Origin: Microbulbifer sp. HZ11
GTDB taxonomy: Bacteria > Pseudomonadota > Gammaproteobacteria > Pseudomonadales > Cellvibrionaceae
Direction of reading: 5' to 3'
NCBI RefSeq assembly: GCF_000708675.1
Contig: NZ_JELR01000002.1
Span: forward strand, 1,116,001 to 1,180,000
Length of the DNA: 64,000 nucleotides
The position numbers and the translations under genes were made by a program. This document shows, one piece after another, positions 55,477 through 63,900 of the stretch (its first letter is position 1; each line of letters opens with the position of its first letter). The notes beneath the pieces were generated by a model, which saw nothing but the letters and a program-made list of their open reading frames with translations, was not told where the DNA came from and searched no databases.

Positions 55477-57459
55477 TTATTTATTGAGGCTCCGCGCATT
55501 CTTCAGTTCGGAGAGCTGGCTTTCATAGGTCGAGGCAAACTCTTCGCCGAACAAGCGCCGGTAACAGTTCTCGGGGTCGCCGACCAGCTGACGATATGCG
55601 TCGACATAATTTTCCCAGTTGCGGGCGCTTTTACTCGAAAAAACACCACTCTGTTTGCCACCCCGGCGCTCGATATTTTCCGGGCTGAAATATTTCAGCA
55701 TGGCTTCGTAACCCGCTCGCATTCCTGAAAGTACCGCCACCTGGTGATCGGACAGATCATCAAAACTATCGCGCACGGCTTCCACCGGAGTCATAAAGGC
55801 ACCGGTGCCCGTAAACATGGCCCCCAGAGCATCTTTTGCGGTGGCACTGAATTTCAGCGGGTTATTTGCTTCAGTCTGAATCATGGTGCGCTGTACGCGC
55901 AGCTCATTTTTGATACTGGTGCGCGCACGCAATAGATCGATAAGCCGCGCCACAGACTCTTCGACAATCGCCGCCGCCTGCGCATCCAATTGCGCCAGCT
56001 GCTCCCCCTGTAATTGCAATCCCAGTTGCTGCGCCAAAGAGGAGGCCGTGGTTGCCTGTGTCGACTGGGCCTGCGGAGCAGCTGGAGCGATAGCGCCACC
56101 AGGCGTCGTCGCGGCAGGGGCAACCGCCGGCTGACTGAATTGCTGCGAGCCCTGGGCAAAGCCGTGTGTCGGCGGCACCGGCGTAGCGCCAGCCACCTCC
56201 AGCCCCGGGAAATCGGGCGGTGCATGTTGCGGGTTAGCTGCGGCAACAGATACCGGGGCAGTGTCCAGACCACCGAAACCGGGAGCGCCGCTCACCTGAT
56301 CTCCGGCTACCTCCGAAAAGGATTCGGCGAAGGGGTTGTCCGCGGGCGGTTGCGCCGGCGGTACGGGGACCTGCGGCACGCTTTCCGGTGCCCGCTGCGG
56401 CACTGGCCGCGCAGGCTGCGGGGCTATCCGTTCCCGTGATGGCGGCGACTGAGGGGCTTGCACTGCCTCCTGCTGCGCAGGGAACTGCATGGCATGACTG
56501 TGTGCAGGAGCATGATCCTGTTCGCTGCCGTCTTTCCACCAGGCGTCGTCGTCACCCCATTGACTGGCTGGCGCCGGACTCGGCGAAGCCGCAAAGTCAC
56601 TTAACGGGTCGAAGCCATTGTTACTGATACCACCGGTCAAACCATCCGCAGCGCTGCTATTGCCGCGGTTAAGTACTTGGAGCGGATCGGTCGGTGTGTT
56701 TTGCCCGAGAAGGCTATCAAATCCGTCGCCACCAAGCCCACTAGCCGGCGTATCCGTACCTGCGCCTGTCAGGTATCCCCATTCACCGCTCTGATTGCTC
56801 TGCGCGCTGGCACCGGGCTCCAGCCAACTGTCCAGCTCCTCGGCTTCCTTGTTGCTTTGCATTTTTGCCGCAGCGGCGGGGCTGAAAGTGGTGCGGTCTG
56901 CGTTATCCAGAAAATCCGCGTCACCGAGACCTTTCGGCAGACTGCTGTCCGGCTTGGGCTGCCGTACAGAGACTTTCAGCTGGTAGTCTCCCAGACTGAT
57001 CACATCGCCATCCGCCAGGGGAGTCCGATTACCCTTGCCGAGAGGATCCGCAGATTGATTGTGGTAGGTTCCGTTTGTGCTCTGGTCAACCAGGAAATAG
57101 CGGTTGTCTGCAAACTGGATTTCACCGTGACGGGAGGAAACAACACGCTGCGGATCGGGCAGCACCCAATCATTACTGTCTGCACGACCGAAACTGCCAC
57201 CCTCGCGGGTGAACAACTTGGTGTGCTTGAGCATGTTGGCCCCTTCGGGGTCGGCGACAACAGAAAGCAAAAGATCCATGACGTTCAGGCTCGCAGGTTG
57301 GTTAACCACGGCTGTTTGCACTGCCGCAATGCTTGAGAATGAGGAATGCCAGCGGAAAGGTGCGCGGCAAAACCAGCACAGAACAGACCAGGTATCATTG
57401 CCAAGCGCCTCGCAGAGCGGTACCCGCCAGTGACTGCAGTCGTGGCAATAGGATTTCAT
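55477..57459 (-). CDS. tagH: T6SS FHA-domain protein TagH (Fha), with possible zinc-ribbon N-terminus
   Basis: An FHA domain (about residues 75-165 of the long form: GGSFGRADSNDWVLPD, VVSSRHGEIQF, VDQSTNGTYHN) binds phosphothreonine and is the expected target of the PpkA-like kinase. A Pro/Ala/Gln-rich linker of about 270 residues and a C-terminal TagH domain (LRVQRTMIQTEANNPLKFS, YFSPENIERR) follow. Classical members begin at MDLLLSVVADPEG (57279 here, weak ribosome-binding site). The frame stays open upstream through YCHDC and LCWFC to an ATG at 57459 with AGGGG 4 bases before it, overlapping the preceding gene by 65 bases. The longer start is given; the shorter one remains possible. Confidence 0.85.
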   Translation of the reverse strand: MKSYCHDCSHWRVPLCEALGNDTWSVLCWFCRAPFRWHSSFSSIAAVQTAVVNQPASLNVMDLLLSVVADPEGANMLKHTKLFTREGGSFGRADSNDWVLPDPQRVVSSRHGEIQFADNRYFLVDQSTNGTYHNQSADPLGKGNRTPLADGDVISLGDYQLKVSVRQPKPDSSLPKGLGDADFLDNADRTTFSPAAAAKMQSNKEAEELDSWLEPGASAQSNQSGEWGYLTGAGTDTPASGLGGDGFDSLLGQNTPTDPLQVLNRGNSSAADGLTGGISNNGFDPLSDFAASPSPAPASQWGDDDAWWKDGSEQDHAPAHSHAMQFPAQQEAVQAPQSPPSRERIAPQPARPVPQRAPESVPQVPVPPAQPPADNPFAESFSEVAGDQVSGAPGFGGLDTAPVSVAAANPQHAPPDFPGLEVAGATPVPPTHGFAQGSQQFSQPAVAPAATTPGGAIAPAAPQAQSTQATTASSLAQQLGLQLQGEQLAQLDAQAAAIVEESVARLIDLLRARTSIKNELRVQRTMIQTEANNPLKFSATAKDALGAMFTGTGAFMTPVEAVRDSFDDLSDHQVAVLSGMRAGYEAMLKYFSPENIERRGGKQSGVFSSKSARNWENYVDAYRQLVGDPENCYRRLFGEEFASTYESQLSELKNARSLNK

Positions 57460-58927
57460 CACGCCCCTGTACAGATCGCAGCGCGCTCAAGCCGGCCGCA
57501 GTGAATCGTGCGGCCGCCCTATCGGTCATCCAGGCCTCCGCACAGGGAGTGAGCCATTCACCGTGTGGCAACTTACGCAGATGCACAGGCAACCCGGTGT
57601 ACTGGTCGGCGGGCACTGCGGTGGGCGCACCTTGGGCCGAAAACGCAGAACAGATCGACAGCGCTAGCAGGTAAGCACTGTTACCCCACAGGTAATACCG
57701 GTGGCCAAGCTCCGGACTCAGCTCTTCGAACGCAAAGGTCTCCGTGCGGGAGGCGTCGGCACCAAACGGCATGCGCAGAAGAAAGCGCGGTGCGGCCAAC
57801 GCGACGTGCTCACAGGCGGGGTAGGCACGCAGTGCCCGCCAACCATCGGAAAACGCCTCCGACAGCGGATAACACCAGTCATCAGGATCCATGGAACCTG
57901 CCATGCTCGGGCAGCCGGCCAGTCGACAATCGCCACCCAGCAGTAATGTGCTACCCGCTGCCTCAGCGATCGTCGCCAGATCAATCAACATGTGCAGGTC
58001 TCTCTCTTCGTCAGAGACGAAAAAATCTCCCACAACCAGGTCGTAGGGTTTACTTCCTGCAACGGTGTGCCGCTCTACAAGGCACTTGAATATCCCGGCC
58101 TCTTCAAGATCATCCTGGGCGCGGGCAAGGTCGGCAAGTATTTCTTCCTTGCTGATATCGAGTAGATGCAACTCCAGCCCCGGGTGATCTTCCAGCCGGC
58201 GCAGCAACATGTGCAGGCTTCGCCAACTGGCCTCCAGTTGGCGGAAATCACTGTGGTGCATGATTTTTCGCATGGCTTCTGAGGCCGCCTCAGTCACCGC
58301 ATCAAGATACGCAGCCTGATTTTTATCGGGCTTTTTCTGCATATAGGGCGCGACGATATCCTTAATCAACAGGTCAACCTGCCCCGCCGCCGAATTACGC
58401 ACATGCTCCTGATACACAGCCTGATAGTGCTCACCGGAGAGTATCCGGTCTAGCATGGATTGCCCGCCATCACAGGCCTCTAAACTCGTCGGGGCGGATG
58501 CACCAGCACCAGGAGACGGGACTTCCGTACCCCATTGCCGGATTTCATCCACGGCACTGGCATAACCTTTCGCACTCAACAGCTGCTTTTCGAGTTCAAT
58601 GAACTGCTTGAACAGTGGTACACGCTGATACAGAAAATCCGGATGCAGATCGTCAAATTCCAGTAACTGTAATGGATCATCCATACCCGGAATTCTGATT
58701 CCCACCTGAAGTCGTTCGAACAGCTGCTCGAAATTATCCTTCCCCAGCCGAAATGCCTGGCGCTGCGCCAGAGTGTCGGGCTCGCTTACCGAGCGACTGC
58801 TGCGACCACTGAAATCGCCGACGATTGCCACCCTGTAAGTGGCACCATGGTGCCGATTGCGATTATTTCCGGACTCCTTCCCTGGGGAAAAAATGGCAGC
58901 GCCGGTTTGCATGCTCGCTCTACTCAT
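57395..58927 (-). CDS. TssB-TssC fusion-like sheath protein
   Basis: A 510-residue protein. The N-terminal part (about 28-135) resembles TssB: YRVAIVGDFSGR, then RLGKDNFEQLFERLQVGIRI and LLEFDDLHPDFLYQRVPLFKQFIELEKQLL (compare Tss[17 protein letters not shown] and [13 protein letters not shown]). After a linker, residues about 170-500 follow TssC: MHHSDFRQLEASWRSLHMLL, GIFKCLVERHTVAGSKPYDLVVGDFFV, RYYLWGNSAYLLALSICSAF. The last TssC strand region is shortened. First residues overlap the upstream Y1-like gene by ATGA. Role unproven: a sheath cap, a baseplate-proximal ring or a stable regulator of sheath length are all conceivable. Confidence 0.82.
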   Translation of the reverse strand: MSRASMQTGAAIFSPGKESGNNRNRHHGATYRVAIVGDFSGRSSRSVSEPDTLAQRQAFRLGKDNFEQLFERLQVGIRIPGMDDPLQLLEFDDLHPDFLYQRVPLFKQFIELEKQLLSAKGYASAVDEIRQWGTEVPSPGAGASAPTSLEACDGGQSMLDRILSGEHYQAVYQEHVRNSAAGQVDLLIKDIVAPYMQKKPDKNQAAYLDAVTEAASEAMRKIMHHSDFRQLEASWRSLHMLLRRLEDHPGLELHLLDISKEEILADLARAQDDLEEAGIFKCLVERHTVAGSKPYDLVVGDFFVSDEERDLHMLIDLATIAEAAGSTLLLGGDCRLAGCPSMAGSMDPDDWCYPLSEAFSDGWRALRAYPACEHVALAAPRFLLRMPFGADASRTETFAFEELSPELGHRYYLWGNSAYLLALSICSAFSAQGAPTAVPADQYTGLPVHLRKLPHGEWLTPCAEAWMTDRAAARFTAAGLSALRSVQGRDEILLPRLQSLAGTALRGAWQ

Positions 58928-59751
58928 ACTCCTGTCTCCAGGGTGGTGGTGTGTTTATCCGTCGCGCTTTCATTCGAAGCATCACAAAGGGTTTTGACCG
59001 CTTGATTACCAGATGACGATTTGTCGTGCCCCTTGACCGCGGGCTTGGCTACCGATTTTTTCTCCGCAGATTTGCGTGGACGCCCGCGCTTAAGCGGCCG
59101 CACTCGCTGATTGGAAATCTGCTCAATCTTGTCTTTGAATACGTCGCCACCAAGGATCTGCCCGAGCTTGATGGTCTCCGCAATATACTCAAGCAGGCGC
59201 CTGTCGAAGCGGTAGCGAAAAAGCTCTCTATACGCATCCGCGCGCGCAGCAGCAGTATCCCCCAGGGCCATATACAAGCGGTGATCCTTGATGACCGTGC
59301 TGAGCGCGAGATTGGCGTGATGCTGAAAACTGGACCAGGCGTAGTCAGCCATCGAGTCAGCCAACCCCAGATAGATCGGCCGTGACTCCACGTAGCGATA
59401 GCAGGTCAGCAGGTAGGCATCAGAGTCGATCAGGCTGGATTTGTAGCGCCCGGCCCAGAGCGTTCCGGAGCGACGGTAACGGTGATTGATAAACTGTACA
59501 TAACGACGCCCGAGAGATTGCATCATGGATGGAATACCTTCCGGCACTCTTGGCGTCGCAATGATCTGGATCATATTAGGCAGCAGCACATACGCATGTA
59601 CATCGACCCGGTACTGATCCGCGGCATTGCGCAGACTATCCAGATAAAACTGGTAATCTTCATCGTCAAAAAAGCACGGCAGGTTATTGTGGCCCACCTG
59701 CACAATATGTTGCGGAATGTCGATTAGATTAAGTCTCGGAAGACGGGGCAT
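58924..59751 (-). CDS. Y1/REP-type transposase homologue with lost HUH motif, first gene of the T6SS operon
   Basis: A 275-residue member of the Y1_Tnp/RAYT family, recognisable by MPRLPRLNLIDIPQHIVQVGHNN, FFDDEDYQFYLDSLR, MMQSLGRRYVQFINHRYRRSGTLWAGRYKSSL (split), LLTCYRYVESRP and DYAWSSFQHH. Active relatives read HAYVLMTNHVHLLV; here it is HAYVLLPNMIQIIA (about residues 53-66), so both metal-binding histidines are gone. The tyrosine of the RYIELNP segment remains. The tail carries RPLKRGRPRK, an AT-hook-like motif often seen in this family, and a long polar end. No flanking inverted repeats were seen. ATGA overlap with the next gene implies co-translation, so it is probably a domesticated DNA- or RNA-binding protein. 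Confidence 0.88.
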   Translation of the reverse strand: MPRLPRLNLIDIPQHIVQVGHNNLPCFFDDEDYQFYLDSLRNAADQYRVDVHAYVLLPNMIQIIATPRVPEGIPSMMQSLGRRYVQFINHRYRRSGTLWAGRYKSSLIDSDAYLLTCYRYVESRPIYLGLADSMADYAWSSFQHHANLALSTVIKDHRLYMALGDTAAARADAYRELFRYRFDRRLLEYIAETIKLGQILGGDVFKDKIEQISNQRVRPLKRGRPRKSAEKKSVAKPAVKGHDKSSSGNQAVKTLCDASNESATDKHTTTLETGV

Positions 59752-59821
59752 CGTGCCAAAAAATCCTTTTTAACTTGCACAGGCGTACCAACTGCGCATC
59801 CACTAAGCGGAAGGGGTTGGC

Positions 59822-59851
59822 ATTATGGCAAATGATTGAAAAAAAATTCAA
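59822..59851 (-). promoter_or_regulatory. Sigma70-like promoter of the upstream T6SS operon
   Basis: On the minus strand TTGAAT (59851-59846), an 18-base T-rich spacer and CATAAT (59827-59822) are found, about 70 bases before the Y1-like gene. The same 212-base gap must also hold the phosphatase promoter. Confidence 0.5.
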
Positions 59852-59963
59852 ACCTGATGCACAAGCAAGTTAACATTGCTGCGCTAAAACGGAAGAAAGT
59901 CATGGAGAGGGAACCGCTGCATGGGTTTCGGTTCCGCTACTTTCAGGAAATTGTCATGGAGCT

Positions 59964-60845
59964 GTGACTGACATGGAGCCAATCAGGCTGGCAGTCAATG
60001 GCCGCACCGATATCGGACAGGTGCGGGAAGAAAACGAAGACAGCATTCGCTGTCACAGTAGCCCCGACCACCCGTTTGCCTATGTGGTGGTGGCTGATGG
60101 TATGGGCGGATACAGCGGCGGGGCTACAGCCAGCCGTATCGCCGCAGATACCCTGCAGAACCAGTTCGAGGGCCTGTTGAATTCGACCTTCCTGTCATGC
60201 TCTCCCGCACAACAACAGTTGATGTTACGCGCCACGCTGGTTGAAGGTATTGGTGTGGCGAATCGGGAGATACTTCACACAAAACAATCGCGCCCGCAAT
60301 TTTCTCAGATGGGTACCACGCTGGTGGTGGCCGCTATCTGGCGAGACTTTCTGATCGTTGCACACATTGGTGATTCGCGCGCTTACCTCTGGAACAACTA
60401 TGGCCTGCAACGTCTGACCAAAGATCACAGTGTTGTACAGGAAATGATTGACTCCGGGCAGCTGACCGCAGAACAGGCACAATCGTCCCAAGTAAGAAAT
60501 CATATAACCCGCGCACTGGGAATTTCCGAACCAGTAGAGGCAACAGTCAATAGCTGGACGCTGAAGGAAAGCGCGCTGTTGCTGCTCTGCAGCGACGGCC
60601 TTACCGAATATCTGGACGACCATACTATCGAGCGGGTGCTGGCCACATACCGCCCGGCACTGGAAAGCGTCTACCACTTCATCGACGATGCAAACCAGTG
60701 CGGAGGACGCGACAATATCAGTGCTGGAATAATCGAATTCTGCCATCGCACCGATGCCGTGGTGGAATTTTCCGGTGACCCGATCACCCTGCAACCCAAG
60801 GTTAAGGTGGAAGAGGATATTACTGTGCGAAAATCACAGCGTTAA
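59964..60845 (+). CDS. PP2C-family Ser/Thr phosphatase (PppA-like)
   Basis: A 293-residue cytoplasmic protein phosphatase. Metal-binding and catalytic motifs are intact: TDIGQVREENEDS (about residues 15-27), VVADGMGGYSGG (42-53), HIGDSRAYLW (134-143), LLCSDGLTEYL (209-219) and GGRDNIS (251-257). In Pseudomonas, PppA dephosphorylates Fha and counters PpkA. Here it is divergent from the T6SS operon and 28 kb from the kinase. The frame starts at GTG 59964 with GGAG 2 bases upstream; ATG 59973 is an alternative. The C-terminal 40 residues after the catalytic core are unusual and basic. Confidence 0.93.
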   Translation: MTDMEPIRLAVNGRTDIGQVREENEDSIRCHSSPDHPFAYVVVADGMGGYSGGATASRIAADTLQNQFEGLLNSTFLSCSPAQQQLMLRATLVEGIGVANREILHTKQSRPQFSQMGTTLVVAAIWRDFLIVAHIGDSRAYLWNNYGLQRLTKDHSVVQEMIDSGQLTAEQAQSSQVRNHITRALGISEPVEATVNSWTLKESALLLLCSDGLTEYLDDHTIERVLATYRPALESVYHFIDDANQCGGRDNISAGIIEFCHRTDAVVEFSGDPITLQPKVKVEEDITVRKSQR

Positions 60846-60903
60846 CGTTGCGAATCTTTCTAACTACACAAAATTCCTGCCAAACCTATCCCGAGTACGC
60901 GAC

Positions 60904-63900
60904 ATGACACCGGATCGTCTGGTCGAGTTTATCCCCTCGACCCTCGCCAAATTGCACCCGCACAAAATGCCCTGCTCATCGGCTGACGCCATAGCAATTT
61001 GCAAATGGTTTGAGTCCACCGTCCGCGAGAATAGCGATCTATCTTTCGCGCCGCAATTTGAGCCTGTTGGCAGCCGTTTTCCCGCAGATATCTGGCCGAC
61101 GCTACCAACTATTAATGCGAACACCTACAGCATCGTAACCGCGCAACGCCCCCCACAGATTTTTACGCCGGCCTCGGTGCCAGTAAATTTTTGTAATTAC
61201 CCGGGCTACAACCGCGCGGGCGATCTGTTACCCGAGCTGCCGCGATGCCAACAAGTGGCAGGGCATGTCATCGCCAGTAACGGAGAGCTGGCTTTCTCAC
61301 GCACGGATTTTGAGCTGTCCGGCCCCTTTTTCTTTCGGTGGCAACGCTTTTATCGCCAATCACTTCTGAAGGATGAGGATGAGTACGCTGATTGCGGCCT
61401 TGGCCCTGGCTGGCGCCATAGTTTGAGCGAAAGCCTGCAGTTGCCCGATCCTCAGGGCGGCGTCGAAAAAAAAGTATTGCTACATACAGCGGAAGGCCGC
61501 GTAATCGTTTTTGACCTTCCCGCGATTGGTCACGGTTGCTTTAATCGTTGCGAGCGCCTTTTTCTCTTACGCCAGAGCCTGCACAGTTTCCGTCTGATCT
61601 CTTTCGACCAACCAGACAAAGTATTTCGTGCTGACGGAACCGGAGTCTCTGTCCCTCTCAGTGAAATGCGCGATACCAGTGGCAATACACTGAGTGTGGA
61701 TTATCGGGATGGAAAACCGGTAAAAGTTGTGACGTCATGGGGTCGCACTCTTGAGCTTGATTATCAAGAGGGAAAATTGGTGCGAATTAACCATTCCCAG
61801 GGCGATGCATCGCACCTGTGTGAATACGGTTTTGATGCATCAGGCCGGCTCAACGATTGCCGCAACAGCCAGCAGCAGGAACGTTATGGCTTTTATGATG
61901 ACGGGATGATGGCCAGTATTACCAGCCTGACACTGGGCCACATTTTGCTGAACTATGATTCGCTGCAGCGGGTCGACCACATTCGCGTACTCGAAGACCC
62001 GACGCCCGCGGGACAATCATGTCCGGAAGTCCAGGGACAGGCGTCTGCGCCCTCGATGTACTACCGGCTGCGATGGAAAACCGGTACTTACAACGGCAGG
62101 CTGAACTGCACCCTATCCACTCCGGACCAACACGACCTGCACTGGCAGTTTGATAAGCGAGGCGATCTGCTAGAGATCCGCCAGGGTACACGTACTTCTA
62201 CCCGACGCTATGATCATTACCGTAACCTGTGTCGGCATGTGGACCAACAAGGCGTCGAAACATTATTTCGCCACGATACCTTTGGTCGGCTGCTGCGCCG
62301 GACCTGTGGTGACTTGACCCACCGATACATTTACGACGAGAACGGTCGCCTTATCGCGGCGGGGTCGATTTTTGAAAACCCAAATCAATCTTCCGGCAAC
62401 AGCACGGATACACCCTGTAACGTCCAGCACTGGCATTATCGCTACCAGAACGGTAACAGTTACCCGAAAGAAGTTGTGGATCCAGCTGGACACTGCTGGC
62501 AATGCGAACATGACGATCGAGGCCAGCTTCGCCGGCTAACCGACCCCGAAGGCGGTGTACTTTGTCTCGACTGGGATGCCCACGGGCAACTCGTCCGCCT
62601 GAGCCGTGGTGACGATGTCTACAGCTGGGAGTACGATACAGCAGGTCGTATTACTGCCTGTAAAGGTTCTGAAATAGCGCCGAGAAGCTGGCAATACCAT
62701 AGCGATGGAAAACTCAGCGAAGCCTCGGTTGCTCAGCACTCTTATTTACTCAGTCGCGACGAATACGGTCGCCTGTGTGGGATTCACGCAAATGACGAAC
62801 CACTGCTGCAGTGGCAGTACGATGGCTATAGCCGGGTTCGCCACCTGCAGGACTGTGCGGGTAATCGCCAGAGCCTCAACTATACGCTGCGCGGTCATCT
62901 AACCTCGCTCCAGATCGAGTGCAGTACCCACAGTCCAATCTACTACTCCTGGCACTACAACGGTCACGGACAACTGACAGCTTTCGGTACAGGAAAAGAT
63001 ACACAAAGGGAGTGGCTGTACGATCAGTGTGGCCGTCTCTCTGAGTTTCACGACAGCGACAGCCACTGGTATCTACATTATAACGATCAGGGTCAGTTGG
63101 CCCAGATCCGCAATAACAGCGGTCAACTGTGCAGTTTTCATTTCGATACACTGGGCCAACTGGTTCAGGCTGCCAATGAGCATTGCACTCTACGCTACCG
63201 ATACGATGCTCGGGGTCTGCTCGTTGCCGAGCACCAGGATCTCAACAGCGAAGCCGGCGACGGAAATCAAGGCTCTGTTGGTGACAACAGCCTTAGCGTG
63301 AATCACAGTCACGACAAACGTGGATGGCTCAAACGCTCCGCCTCCGATCAGCTGAATATTGCCTATACGTTTTCCGCCGCGGGCAGCCTCTATGGTATTG
63401 ATGCCAATGGCTCTATGGTGCTGCGCATTGATGCACAACGTAGTGGGGACCTTCTCACGGGAAAAATTATTTCTCTGGGCAACCATCAACTGCAGCACAG
63501 CTACCAGAATGGCATACTTGTCAGTATTCACAGAAACGAGGCGCCGCTGTGGAAACGCACTAAATCCGCAACCGGCTTTACGGCAGCACTGATTGCAGCC
63601 CCTGCAGCGACAGAAGGTCAATGGGACAGCCGCGGTAACCTGATTTCTGAGCAGCGCGCGGCAGACAATGGCATTGCCCGCTACCAATACCAGTACGACG
63701 GCTGGGGACTCCTGCAATGTGTCGAATGTGGCGACTTCAAAACCTGGTTGCGCTACGACCCGTTTGGTCGCCGGCTGAGCAAATCGAGCATCCACCGTCG
63801 CTCGCGCCGGCAAAGGCGTGTTGCCAGTCACTGGTGTGCCACCGGCCTCTGGAACGAGAGCCACCAGGTAGGCCCCCTTGTCCGGGCCACGCACTACCTG

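Noticed and set aside
58924..59751. Insertion sequence interrupting the T6SS cluster
   Set aside because: No terminal repeats or target duplications were seen, the catalytic motif is lost, and the gene is coupled to its neighbour. It is treated as a resident gene.
35876..59751. Contractile phage tail or tailocin
   Set aside because: TssJ, TssL, TssM, ClpV, TagF and TagH are T6SS-specific, and no phage tail fibre, tape measure or lysis genes occur.
59775..59800. Possible sigma54 promoter in the gap before the phosphatase gene
   Set aside because: AGGCGTACCAACTGC keeps the GG-N10-GC spacing but matches the rest of the consensus poorly. The opposite strand has GG-N9-GC. No sigma54 activator gene is visible.
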